A DNA stretch of 64,000 nucleotides from Straminergon stramineum (GCA_963920665.1 OY987268.1:8496501-8560500), one strand, 5' to 3'; counted from the first letter of the stretch, positions 49,870 through 61,435 are shown. Numbers and translations are program-made. Notes: generated from the letters alone by a model not told the origin.

Positions 49870-50125
49870 GCCAAGATCGCCCTTTTCCTTAGACTTGCGG
49901 TCTCCTTTACACCCTCAGTCGCCCTAGGTTGGACCTACAGTCACCCTAGATTTCGGACCCGTAGTCGCCTAGGGTTGGACCCACAGTCGCCCTAGATTTT
50001 AGACCTGCAGTCGCCCTGGGTTGGACCCGTAGTTGCCCTGGATTTTGGACCCGCACTTGCCCTCATTCTGGGACCCGCGGTCGCCCCACCTTACCCGCAT
50101 GTGCCCCACCCCCAGTCGCCCATGG
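49870..50125. repeat. GC-rich degenerate repeat block 7
   Basis: C-rich on +, with alternating units such as CAGTCGCCCTAGATTT and GGTTGGACC, period about 24-60 bp. It is in the same orientation as block 6, so the two flank the hAT region directly, not as inverted ends. No gene follows within 900 bp. Confidence 0.8.
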
Positions 50126-50335
50126 TGACATGGTGGAGGCTTTCCATGTCACTGTTGACAACCCGCCACATAAGATTAAATTTTTGGCTGCCCTACCCGA
50201 AAATTTAAAACTCTCATTCCATACTTGTCAAATTTGTCTCGTATATGCGACACTTGTCTTATACGACATGCAACATCAAACAAACAACTCGACACCCAAA
50301 CCCCAAAACACATGCGACAGAACAACCCTGTAAAT

Positions 50336-50945
50336 ACCAGTTCAAATTAATGATTTTGGGTTGAAATTTCTGTAGTATATTCCTATAGTAGGTAGACATG
50401 TGCCTACCAAAGGGCTTCTAAAAAAACATTATTTTATGTCCTCCACGTTTGTGCAAAGAAGCCTCCCTTGCGAGTGCATTTGTAGACATTAGAAATGGTT
50501 TCAATCTCAGTTTAAAAATCAAATCTCATCACTATGAAGTCTTTTCCAATGGTCAATTTTTAATTTTTTTGAAAATTTCTTTTCCTCTTTTCTACAAATT
50601 AAAATGTCCCAATTGTATTTACTAGGACAACTTTTTGGACATAGAATTCTGGTGAAGATAATTCAATTGGGACATTTTAATTTGTAGAAAATAGGAAAAT
50701 AAATTTTCAAAAAAAGAAAAATTTTACATTGGAAAAGACTTCATAGTGATGAGATTTGGTTAAAAAAATGAGGTCAAAAACATTTCTAATGTTTATAAGT
50801 GCACTCACAAGGGAGCCCTATTTGTACAAATATAGAGGACATAAAATAATTTTTTTTATGTCCTCTAGTAGGAACATGTCTACCTACTGTAGGAACATAT
50901 CATAGAAATTTCAGCAAAAAATCATTATTGTGAACCAATATTTAG
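50336..50945. mobile_element. About 610-bp fold-back element (long inverted repeat)
   Basis: The arms (about 50336-50615 and 50664-50945) pair over most of their length: CATCACTATGAAGTCTTTTCC against GGAAAAGACTTCATAGTGATG, ACAAATTAAAATGTCCCAATT against AATTGGGACATTTTAATTTGT. The outer parts TAGTAGGTAGACATG and CATGTCTACCTACTG also pair. The spacer is about 50 bp. Transcription would give a long hairpin RNA. No protein is encoded and the target duplication is unclear. Confidence 0.8.
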
Positions 50946-51090
50946 TATAAAAAACCCTAAACCTAAAAATGTGACATATTAAAGAAATTGATTTTTAAAT
51001 ATAAAATAATTTTTAATTTTAAAAAAAAAATAAGGGGTACAATTGAAATCAAGAGTTCTGGGACATCATTTTTTGGTTTGGACATTGGGC

Positions 51091-51390
51091 TTATAAATCA
51101 AAAGTTATAGCATTGGATATAGACCGATTTTTCAAAACGCTATAGAAAACAGATGGTGTTTCTTGCAATGACCCTTGTGGCTTTGAGCCAAGCCACCCGT
51201 GCATGGTCCGTAAAAGCCTCCCAAAGCGCATGCTCAAGTTTTTGGAGCGCCCACAAGTGATTGTGAAACAGAGAGTGTTACAGTCTAGCCATGCAATCCA
51301 GATGACTGAGCCCCAGAAGAGAGACCACATGGACGTACCTTTTTTCAACAGCTGTGGAAGCTTGGATCCCAAAATGCATTGGTGCCACAT
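51091..51390 (-). pseudogene. Fragment of a LINE reverse-transcriptase C-terminal region
   Basis: Minus-strand reading MWSLFWGSVIWIAWLDCNTL, then in another frame KLEHALWEAFTDHARVAWL. Together they resemble the region after plant non-LTR reverse transcriptase domains (zf-RVT type, W..F.G.....W..RN). At least one frameshift separates the parts, and no catalytic domain is nearby, so only a relic. Confidence 0.45.
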
Positions 51391-51513
51391 AAAGTCCGGC
51401 CACCGATTGTCGGTCGGTTTTTTTTCATGTGGCGTCCGCTGGGGAAGAAAATCAGCTAGGGCGCGCCCAGTGAGTGTGTTGTGCGGGTTTAGCGAGCTGG
51501 TGTAGGAATGCTC
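51391..51513. mobile_element. One end of a GAGCATTCCTACACC-type MITE
   Basis: Reading on minus from 51513: GAGCATTCCTACACCAGC, then a GC-rich stretch with GGGCGCGCCC and a small palindrome (GCCACAT...ATGTGGC). The start resembles that of the element at 8118..8418 (GAGCATCCCCACCC). The other end was not found, so it may be truncated or continuous with the LINE relic. Confidence 0.4.
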
Positions 51514-52431
51514 TTAAGCTTTATGATCTCTTCGAGCTCTCCATAGGGGCATTTAGTTACCTTCCTTGGAGGCTTCCTACTCAATTTGTTTCAATGTTAC
51601 ATCTTATTAGTACCTTCCTTGAAGATTCATAGCTAGCTTCTGTGAAGTGGTACATTTTGAGCATTTGAGGTGCTATCTTCAAAGTGTCACAAGAATTACA
51701 ATTTCTATAATTTTGAAAAAAAATGAAAATAGAGTAGAAAGTAGATTAATGAAGCTACATTTTCTTAGTTCAGCTTAAAAGCATTAAAATCAAGAACTCT
51801 GAAAATTCAAGTTTTGACTTTCAAAATGCCCGTGCGGCTTGCAATGTCTTATAAGGGTTAAGCTATCACGTGTGGTTCGGGGAGATGTTAGAGCCGTGGA
51901 GAGTTCGATTTCCGTTTAAAGACCTTACTAGATTTATATGTTGAGCTCAAGGTTTTATCATCATGTATGAATTTCATTCACAACTTCGAAGTGGGAATTT
52001 GTAGTCCAGTACAAGTCACAGCAACTAAATCCATTTCCATTCCCATTCAGAGATGAGTGGCCATAGACATATTGCCGAGTCATGCGTTCAATTAAGCGTC
52101 TGATGGATCAGTTGCTGTTGGTACGAGGGGTCAGTCCAGAAGATGGGATCAGGTCCCTCGTGGTTTTTGTATCCTCTGGGTTACATTTCCCATCGTCTGC
52201 TTTGCTCCTAGTCCTGCAGATATTTGCACAAGACTCACTGACATGTTCACTAATTGAGCTGTGCATTTTATTTGCAGTGAAGATGTCATGTCAGGAGTCG
52301 ATGTGAGTTCACTGCACGCAGACCACGAATGCGGGTTCAATTTGACCGAGACAAAGCCGGGAGGGTTCGGGTGCGACTTCTGAATTTGTCTTTATGACTC
52401 CTCCCTTGAGTTGTTCATCATCCGGTGATCA
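51514..52431. promoter_or_regulatory. 5' flank and leader of kinase-1 copy C
   Basis: From about 51890 it aligns with 19330-19830 (TTTAAAGACC, TGCTGTTGGTACGAGGGGTC). The TATAAAA seen in copy B is not present at the matching place. Upstream of 51890 the similarity to copy B stops, so the remaining promoter is unrelated sequence. A 74-codon upstream frame opens at 52082; copy B has a five-codon frame instead. Confidence 0.55.
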
Positions 52432-54611
52432 ATGACAACCATGAGCAGCAAGTTCCTCCCAGGACATGGTGCAAGTTCGTCGTCCATCAAAGCTGATTAC
52501 TTGAGGCTCTCGGTGGACAGTGTACACTGCCTTGCAGAGCTTGTCAGTGAAGGGCTACAGCTGAATAAATGGCAGTGTCAGGATCTTTCCTCCAAGCTCG
52601 TCCTAACCATGGAGAATATTCAGAAACAGGTCCCTCCATCTCGAGCATTAAGGGCTGTCTTTGGACCAGCTTTGAAGAACTTGTACAGAGCATTGGAGAA
52701 GGCGAATTTGCTTGTCCGCCATCAGTGCTGCGCCACAGATTGGTGTCGAGCAGCCGTGTTTCAGATTCACAATGAGGGGACCTTTCGAGAGCTGTTGTTG
52801 GAGGTAGGCTTATGTTACAATGTTATCTACGAGCTCAGCAAAGGTATTCTATGAGATTGGGAATGGAAACTAATTCAAGCAGAAGACCTTCGCCAATCAT
52901 CCTTGTTCTTGCCTGCACCTGAGAGTGACATCTGGGAAGATCAAGAAACTCTAAAGAGAATTCTTCAGCAAGTAGCAGGCACATCAGATGATCGGAATCC
53001 GTATCTTGCAAAATACTTGTTGGGGAAGTTGGAGTGCGTATCTGCAGCTCGCAAGAATGAAGACTTCAGCGTTCCGGATGCATTGCTTTGGATGAATGAA
53101 ACTGAACCGCCAGGGACTTGGACATTGCAACGCGTTATTGGAGGTGGTTCTGGTGCATCGTGTGTTTGTCGCTATGAATGGCTTGGCGTTCCCTGTGCCA
53201 GAAAGGAGTTTCACTGTCGAGTGGAAGATGGTCTTTTCCGCACGGAAGCGGCCATCTTAGCCCAGCTTAACCACCCGAATATTGTGAAGTTCTTTTGTTG
53301 TAACAATGGTCCCGAAATGGGTGAGTGCTTCATAGCCATGGAGCTGATGGAGATGAGCTTGGACAGTTTGATTGAGAGGTGAGGGAAGGCCAGACATTCA
53401 TTTCCACTTCTTCTTGTTCTGGACATCATGACCCAAATAGCGCGTGGGGTGTGGTACCTCCATGGCCTCAACATTGCTCATCGTGACTTGAAACCACAAA
53501 ATGTGGTTGTGACTGAAACCCGTGCTGCACATCTTGAAGATTATTTTTGTGTGAAGTTGGTTGATTTTGGGATGTCCAAGACCAAGGTGCAGGTTTCCAA
53601 GTCTAATACCATTTCCATATCCGGTGTTGGGACCACCCAGTATAGAGCTCCGGAGGTTTTTCCTCAGGCCCAGCGAGTTGCACCGGGTCTGAAAAGGAAG
53701 GTGAATTGGTTTCAGGCGGATGCTTATAGTTTTGGCATCACTTGCGCAGTGCTTTTGTCGTTGAAGAAGCCCTTTGAAGATGTGCCGGCTACTAAATTGT
53801 ATGAGGAATTACTGCAAGGAGTCCGACCCGAACTCCCTGTCGAGTGTCTGGAGGCTTTGGTTGGTCTTTTGAAGGACTGTTGGGCTACGAACCCTCATTG
53901 TCGACCCGGTTTTGGAGAAATTTGTTCCAGGCTTGAGCAATGCGAATTACAGGAGTTTTTGAGAGTTTCCTGTGAAGGTTTTCAAGGGATCGTGGGTTCG
54001 GAGTATATTGAGACTGTTTCGATGAAGCAGTGTGATGAGCAATCTCTAAGTGCCACTAGCGTGCCGTATGTGCCGTCTCAATGTGCCAGCACAGTCTCCT
54101 TTAATTCAGTTGCTGCGCAGGTAAATTTCCTTTTGTCTAAAATCAAGTTTTTTGGACGTTTCTTGTTACTACTATGCCTGGATTATTGGGAATGGATCCA
54201 TGGTTTAACTCCTACATCTATAAATTTGAAGGTACTGATGAACATTATTGCCAATTCTTAGGCCTTGCGCATTTGTTAAAAGCATGTTGAGCAGCAATAG
54301 TATATCCGCATGTCTAGTTAGTTTCTCAAGTATTCCAGTGTGCTCATGTGATGCGAAATCTGTTTGGCATCGTTTTACATGTTTAATTTGAGAGATACAA
54401 GTGATTGCATTTGGAAGGTGTTTTGATATTGGTACTTTTCTCTTTCCATTTCGATTGCATCATTTTACAGGAGGCTGTTGGTATTTCGCGAATTGCTGAG
54501 AATTCCAGTCCACCAAGTGATGATTATTCTGAAGATCGCCAGAGTATCTTGTCCAAATTGGAGCGTGAGAAGGTTCCTAGCTATGTCTTCCCCTTATTGC
54601 ACAATTACTGA
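52432..54611 (+). pseudogene. Kinase-1, copy C: two premature TGA stops
   Basis: Exon 1 is 52432..54120 (563 codons, counting stops) and exon 2 is 54471..54611, matching copy B exactly in structure. TGA at 52852..52854 replaces the CGA of copies A/B (LRDWEW region), and TGA at 53380..53382 replaces another Arg codon (CGA in copies A and B) after LDSLIER. No frameshift. All kinase motifs downstream are still readable: GGGSGASCV, CARKEF, AHRDLKPQN, LVDFGMSK and YRAPEVF. A truncated N-terminal product of 140 residues is possible. Re-initiation at the Met of 53428 could in theory make a C-lobe fragment, but I infer a young pseudogene. Confidence 0.85.
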
Positions 54612-55121
54612 AACATCCAAATTTAGTACTGGTGTGTTCAAAACGCAGCTCTATTAAATTGATGCATAAACGTATCAAGTTTGAATGGTTCAGAATTGAA
54701 ATGTTTTTGTTGACATTGAACACGATCCCTTTGTGTAGGGCTTACTAACAAATACAACTTTCGTAATACAAATCAAGAACGAGCATGAGCCTTTTTCAAT
54801 TGAACGCTTGAAAGCTGAAATTTCACCTTTAGAATGGTTTGATAGTGCACATGATCAATCTGATACTTCTAACGCACATGACCAAACTCACAACTTTGAG
54901 CATTTTGAACTTGAGAATGTCAAATCAAACATGATGATGCTAAGATTCGTGTTTGTGCTACTTTAGAAACTTTGAGAACTTATTCATACATTTTTAGGAT
55001 GTTAAATTTGGTTTAATTTAAGCTCAAATACATGATATTGTGTTCTCATGCACTAATTACTACAAGCATGCATGTATGATTGGGATCTTTGTACTAGAGG
55101 GTTGGTCTTTGGAGGCGTGCA

Positions 55122-57211
55122 ATGCCCAACTTAGCTCGTGTGATGTCTCTGGATGCTCTACTTTTCAAAAATTTAAGAGAGAGTCGATCCATGCGGCTTA
55201 GATTGCAACAAAGTGAGTACCTTAACCCATCACTCAATTCCATTCACTGTGCATATTTTAGATACCTACTGTATTCCTTTGCTTTGTTGAACTTCCTCTT
55301 GATTCAATTCCACTACGATTTGCAGAATGTGAAGAGTTTGATGTGAAGCCTACTTTGTTCCCATACAATGAGCTTCGGGGTGCCACACGAGATTTTCACA
55401 AAGATATGAAAGTGGTAGAATCAAGCTCTGGAACGGTTTATAAGGTACTAAATACAGCATTCCACATCCATGACACAATGCAATTCTCATATGGATTTGC
55501 ATGGAGTTGGAGATGTAGTTTTAGCACATGTACAATTGATGTGTGACCATGTGTGACCCGTTCCTGCATAATTGAATTATGAAAAATGTTTTTCTCATAT
55601 GTCGATTCGTCTGTGACTAGGACCGGTGAAGAATCCTACATTACATGGCACCTATCAATTTTAGTTATTTCATCATTAGAGTGTTCAAACTGAGGGGCAC
55701 CTCCGATATCTGCAAGTTACGATTAAATAGGAAATACTCTAATTATATCTTCCGCTTAGTGAGTTCATAATTCACAATATTATTACTAAGAGGTGTTGGA
55801 ATCCTGCAGGGTGTGTTGCCAAACGGAAATGTGGTGGCCGTGAAGAAGTCCTGCAGTGGTCAATTCGCCATAGATGAATTCTTGAATCAAATTGTCCTGT
55901 TCACGTTAATCAGGCACAGAAACTTAGTGACTCTAAAAGGATGTTGCCTACATGACCAGCAATGGCTCTTAGTTCACGAGTACGTGGAGAATTCTAATGT
56001 TCACCACATTCTACTTGGTATGTAATTCTCCTAGCCCAATTCAATTAGTAAGATATTTTTGCTCTCTTGTGCAAGATGGTTTCATTCCAACTCCACACCA
56101 AGTGTAATTGAGAAACTAATTCCAAGTCCATATTTTGCCGCGTTGCCACAAAGGACCGAGAAGGCGGATGGTGTCTTGGCCTGTGCGATTAAAGATTAGC
56201 TTGGGCGTGGCACAAGGTTTGCATTACTTGCATGCGCTATCTCATCCAAGAATCATCCATCGGGACATCACGGCGAATAGTGTTTTGGTCGACAGAAACT
56301 TTGACCCTAAAATTGGAGGTTTCGGCTTGGCTTTATTATTTCCAGATGAACAGCGTCATATTAAGCTCGATGTAGTGGCAGGAACACTGTAAGTTAACCA
56401 CTCTTTTCTCTTTCCTTACGTGTAATTTGGTAGATAGGTCTTCATTGCACAATCAAACAGTCGAGTTCACTCAGTACTACTTCATTACTGCTTTAGGAGT
56501 TGTTGAAACCCAAGGCTTGGGCTCCCGAAAGCCAGGGACAGTCGGGAGGTGAATTTGAAAAACTCTCCCAAAATGTGGAAGTTTTGAGAATTGGGGCCTC
56601 AAATTCCAAAGCAAGGATTTTGGGAGTTAGGGTCTTTGATTCTTGCGGGGCTAGATTTAGGAAGAAGTAGAGATTTCTGGCAGTTGGCACCCGTTTTGGG
56701 ATTTACGGGTTTAGGGTTCAGGGTTGAGGATGAAATTTCCAGTGACATGCTCTGCACATACATAATGCAAATGTTTCTGAGTACGTGCAGAGGGGACATC
56801 GCGCCGGACTGCTTCCTGGTTACGGAAAAAGTGGATGTCTACAGCTTTGGCATCTTGTGTTTGGAGATTATCAGTGGCCGACGCGGAATTGAGTTGTCCG
56901 CGCCTCCGGACCAAACGTCAATCGACAAATGGGCGTGGCGACTGCACGAGGAAGACAGGCTTTTGGAACTTGTCGACCCCACACTCGAATTAACGGATGT
57001 CGAAGTCCGAGAGGCGCAACGAGTGATCAAAGTGTGTCTCATGTGCTTACAGAACGAGGCGGAGAGTCGGCCGAGCATGGCTCGCATTGTGTCCATATTG
57101 CAAGGGGATACGGAATGGGATGGGCAAGTGAAACGCCTGGGAGTCCAAAAAAACGGTTTTTTATCATTTGCATCTGGGTCGAGCCTTGGCAGCTTATCAA
57201 ATGGAGCTTAA
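55122..57211 (+). CDS. Kinase-2, copy C: open frame but catalytically dead
   Basis: Exons 55122..55212, 55326..55444, 55810..56017, 56154..56388 and 56791..57211 join in frame to 357 residues. The normal fourth-exon acceptor is deleted (CCACAAAG instead of CCACAGAC), but AAAG|GA six bases on keeps the frame. Lost signatures: glycine loop is VESSSGTV, the catalytic loop is HRDITANS (Lys and Asn replaced), DFG is GFG, and APE is APD (GDIAPDC). VAVK lysine and VDVYSFGILCLEII remain. It cannot be a normal kinase. The open frame with so many active-site changes fits either a pseudokinase under selection or recent decay. Kinase-1 upstream is broken. Confidence 0.78.
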
Positions 57212-58399
57212 CCCCTCAAGGGCCAGGGCCTTTTGGGGCTTAAAAACATCATTGCTTTTAAAGTGTTATAGTTCAAAATGTCACTAAGGTATATAAATCT
57301 CAACCTTACAATCTTGTAGTGTATGTGTTGTAGATGATGTAAATCGAATTTGGAGGCATTTGACTGCATAGATTATAAGATTATATTGTTGTAGTGTCAA
57401 AAAAGGATGCTGAAATTTTCCTAATGACACATTTGGAGGGGAAATTTGATTTCTAAACCTACTCAAACAAAAAAAATTTAACTATAAAGTGCTTCAAAAC
57501 TGGTGTACAAGCACATCAGAGAAAGAAATTATCACTCAATCGACTCATTGAGTCTGCAAAATGACTGAAATGTCAAAAAATAGCAGAAAAGTTATAAAAA
57601 ACACATCTAAGGTTGAACCTCCTCCTACTAAAATGCTTGTCAATCACTCATAACTTCTTGGATTGATATGAAATTAAACCACATAAACTACACTAGTGTA
57701 CACAATGTTTTGAAAAAATATTATTGGAAACAGAAATTGTATGAAGAAGGAACAGGTTGCCGAAGTTCACTTTAATCCAAAAGTGTCCGAATTTTGAACT
57801 TTGAATTGCTCCCAAACATTCAAGAATAATGAGTCCCTTGAAAGTATGGCCTATGACCTCAAGAATGAACTTCTAATTAAATCCTTCTCCTCATGAGGTA
57901 TGTTCATTTATAGGATAAATATTGTGACTTTGCATAGTTTTGCTACCCAACTCTATGAAATGCAAGTAAGATAGTTGTTGTAAGGAAAAGCATTAATTTT
58001 CAACACTTTAAGCAATTTGGCATATTTTTTTGATGCAGTCATCAACACAAGAGATTATGTTTAGTACATTGGCAATTGAAAGTCATGAATTTTCAAAAAA
58101 GTGGATACTTTCCAAAAAATGTACAAATATGCTATGAATTTGTGAAGTTCAAGTATGTGGTATATCCAAAATCATGTTTTGCATTCATGTATACAAGATG
58201 TACATTTTGGACTTCCTATAGCTACATATTTTCAAGAATGATATATGGTATAGTGTTGGGAATGGATGTTTCTACCTTGTATGATGGGCCTTGTAAATCA
58301 AGTTTTATTAGTCCACAAACACTACATTCAATATTTGTTTGTATTGCAATTAATTAGTTCAATGTCGAGAGTGATATATCCTAGGGTAGGAAGCCTTAA
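57212..58399. other. 3' flank of copy C, partly replaced
   Basis: From 57212 to about 57820 the sequence is unrelated to the flank of copy A; then similarity resumes (CAAGAATAATGAGTCCCTTG near 57821 and 4574). It starts with TTAACCCCTCAAGGGCC, close to the ends of the TTAA elements, so the replaced segment may derive from one. No gene seen. Confidence 0.5.
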
Positions 58400-58620
58400 C
58401 CTTGGAAGGATGTTGAGGATAATTAACGTCTAATGAATGACAAAGCATCTTTCTATTTGGAAGAAAAGGACAATCTTTCATCTTTGGAATTTTTGTCGAT
58501 AGGAGATGATCTTCTACAATAAGTTGACTTCCAATAAGCGATTATAGTTCATCTTTTGCTCATGATGCACATGGAGACGAAAACTCTCATTTCTATGCAA
58601 ACCAACCCATCCTTTAGGGG
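58400..58620. mobile_element. 221-bp TTAA-flanked element with visible empty site
   Basis: TTAA at 58396..58399 and 58621..58624. Ends CCTTGGAAGGATG and CATCCTTTAGGGG. The matching site in the left block, near 5127, is a single TTAA in CTACCTTAAGGAAGGTC, so the insertion postdates the duplication. The core TCTTCTAC...TTGACTTCCAAT is shared with the fold-back at 17265..17707. Confidence 0.8.
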
Positions 58621-59509
58621 TTAAGGAAGGTCATTCCATACTTGTTAGGGTCTTGAACCCCTTTCCTTTACAAACAAGTCATTTGTTGATGCACTTGGTT
58701 GGCCTTCAATTGGCAACTAGTGTAAGTATGACTTGGCTAATTGTTTGTGACCATTATTGTCTAGTGTGCTTATAATAAGCATAACAATGAATAAGCATAA
58801 TAATTTCACGCATCTTGATAGAAATTTGATCTCCCATAGAGTTTAGATTGAGTATCCACTATGAATGCTTCTAGTTCTTTCAAGAATCACAATCCATATT
58901 GCTCAAAATGCTCTAAGTGGGAAATAGAATCCTATCACTTAATGTATAGACAAAAATTGAGTTCAATGCATTCTTTATGAGATATTGATCAAATGGTCAT
59001 ACCCCATTTTGACCTCATGTAGACACAGAATTGCAAGTTAAATCTATCAACCCTATTTGAGATTGCACAGAGATTCCCCGGTGCAAGTAGGATCAAAAGG
59101 TCCTCAAAATTGAACATTACTCCCTCCGTCCCCTAATCAGTGTCCGCAGTTGCTTCGTTAATTCAGTAGCAGGATATGCGATTAACTGAAGAGACTCTAA
59201 GATCACTGTGAGCTATTTTGTTTTTTGTTTAATTTTATTTTGATTGTGCCTGATACGACATTTGTTATTCAAAATAAACAGTAACAAAAGTAGTGAGTTG
59301 AAAGGGCACATAGAAAAGCACACACAATACAGGGTGCAAGTGATTCTTCATCATTTAAGTCGACACATGTGAAGACAGGAATCAAAGCTTCCAGAACTAG
59401 AGGGCAAACAGTCCCAGTGAAATAAGCAAAGGAATATATATTACAAGCTGTCATTTGTTGTTCAACAAGAAGCTAAAAAATGGGTAAAAGCCCATCTTAA
59501 CCTATTTAA

Positions 59510-60932
59510 TCAATCATCATACGACACATGTGGAGGAGCTTCACAACCAAGGTCGAAGGCGTTCGAGACTCCACAGCAATGCCTATACTGCAAAATTTCA
59601 CCACCACCAATCGTCTCCATTGTGCTGCCCGTGTAGACACTCTCAAACTTTCTCTTCGTCTCTCCTACTGCCACAACCACCTCAAAAACAGGGACACCGC
59701 AACAAATTTCAACCCCTCAATTCGACGTAAACATGAGAAGAATCAATTATCACCTAAAGGATTGAGGTTTCATGGTCTTAAAGTGACCAATTCAATCAAT
59801 CATATTGTAAAAAGGATAATCCAAATAGGGCCAAAGTTTATAGTTCTACAATCAGTGCAAAACATGATATCAGTTGGTCCAATTAGAAACAAAATTGAAC
59901 AAAAGAGTCTCCTTATGACCTACATAACCCGGTAAGGACACCAAGGACTAAAAGTGTTAGATAAATCACTTTCAAGGAAACTGTAGAAACAAAGAATACA
60001 CTTATTCATTCTAGAATTTGATCAATTTTGGCTACCTACCTTGGTGATAGGACCACAATCTTCTAGCCTTCCAGGGTTAAGAGTGCCAACAATCATAACC
60101 AATTCTGGGATTTCAAGGTTTGAAAAGACAAGTGACAAGGTTTTGATTGATCATACGGTGATAATTTGCACTTCAGACACGGTCGAATATTACACCACCA
60201 GAATCAATGAAGAACCGAGCATGTATTGGGTCAAAGAGGGAACAAAAATTGAACAAAAGAGAATCCCCATACACCCCACTCAAAACTCCTCAAATAAACA
60301 GCAATCCATTAGGATTTCGGCACGATTTGCCACCCTGAACACTATACCAGATACGAACCCGAACTGACCTCCGAAGTGCGTAGTATGGAATTGACAAGCG
60401 CGCGGATGATTTTCCCTCGGATTGTACATTTTCTTACAATTGCGGCATGTGCAAAGCTCCACTCTCCCTTCCGCAGCTTCTCCCCCTCCGCTTGCTGTTG
60501 TTGCTGCTTGTGCCCTATCAACAGCCCCTGCACCACAAACATCAAGGGCAGCTCCTTATTACAATTCAGCAATCCCAAACGTCCCCAATCGTAAAAATTC
60601 CATCTCCTTCGTGGTTGATTCCAACTCTAAAGGTGCGAAAATTTCCACCTTGTTGTGAAGTCAGCTTGGGGATGAAAAGTCTGTGCAGTTGCAACACGGG
60701 ATTTGAAATGGAAACGATTAGAAGTTGTGCAAGGTGCGGCTATGGAAGTGACAAAGAGCAAGCAGTGGTTGTCGAAGATGGCTTCAAAATCTTTGGAAAT
60801 CTGGCGAGGAGCAAATGTGGTCGAAGGAACCCAGAGAAACAATCTCCGAGAATGCAAACTTCGCAAAAACGGAGGATGGAATTCAAATGGGGGCAACTGT
60901 CGGTGGAATGTTGGTTTAGGATTTGGGCACAC
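59510..60932 (-). CDS. Conserved plant Cys/His zinc-site protein with probable plastid transit peptide
   Basis: Three minus-strand exons: 60649..60932, 60369..60514 and 59510..59664. Phases 2 and 1 match, total 585 bp, 194 residues. Exon 1 starts MCPNPKPTF and is rich in Ser, Thr, Arg, Phe and His with few acids, like a plastid transit peptide. Exon 2 carries CTCRNCKKMYNPRENHPRAC followed by QFHTTHFGG (Cys and His pairs able to bind zinc). Exon 3 reads ETKRKFESVYTG, ILQYWHSCG, DLGCEAPP and ends SYDD. I recall this pattern (NHP.AC..H..HFGGETKRKFES...YWHCCG) from an uncharacterised plant and algal family; function not known to me. The left block holds a broken copy (6641-8035). Confidence 0.82.
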
Positions 60933-61059
60933 TTGTAGAATGAGGCTATACAGAAGTGTGGTAGTCTGTTCTAATTCCGCCCCTATTCTTCAGACTGTCC
61001 CTAGCCAGAGTCTGAAATGGACATTAATAGGTTGTAAAGTGGATCTGTGTAAAGCATTA

Positions 61060-61435
61060 GGGGTAGTCACAGTTCCTCCACCATCAAAATTTTCCATGGA
61101 GAATGAGATGTAATAGGAACCAATGGGAAGCAGTAGCAGGTGAAGGAAGTGTGACACCCCTTATTTGTTTAGACGATGAGATGTGGAGAATGAGATGTGG
61201 AAAATCGATGGAAGCCAATGGGGAGTGATAGTATAGTCCAAAATAGAATATTCTTCTTGGAAGAAGTTTTTCTATGCATCCATTTTTTTCCTCCAGAGGA
61301 GATGAATGGATGCATAGAAAAACTTCTTCCAAGAAGAATATTTCTTTTCGCAACGCATGCGGATAGCCAACCCCAAACAGGCACGTCCCCATTCTCCACG
61401 GAAAATCCAAAGGATGGAGGAATTGTGACTATCCC
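61060..61435. mobile_element. 376-bp TA-flanked MITE containing a 38-bp perfect hairpin
   Basis: TA on both sides (61058..61059, 61436..61437). Inverted ends of about 48 bp (GGGGTAGTCACAGTTCCTCC against GGGATAGTCACAATTCCTCC). In the middle, 61247..61284 is the exact complement of 61305..61342 with a 20-nt loop. A TA duplication fits Tc1/mariner-type MITEs. The matching place in the left block (near 8050) lacks it, although the blocks diverge there. Confidence 0.75.

Noticed and set aside
45240..50125. GC blocks 6 and 7 as terminal inverted repeats of the hAT element
   Set aside because: Both are C-rich on the same strand, so they are direct and not inverted; true ends of the hAT element were not found.
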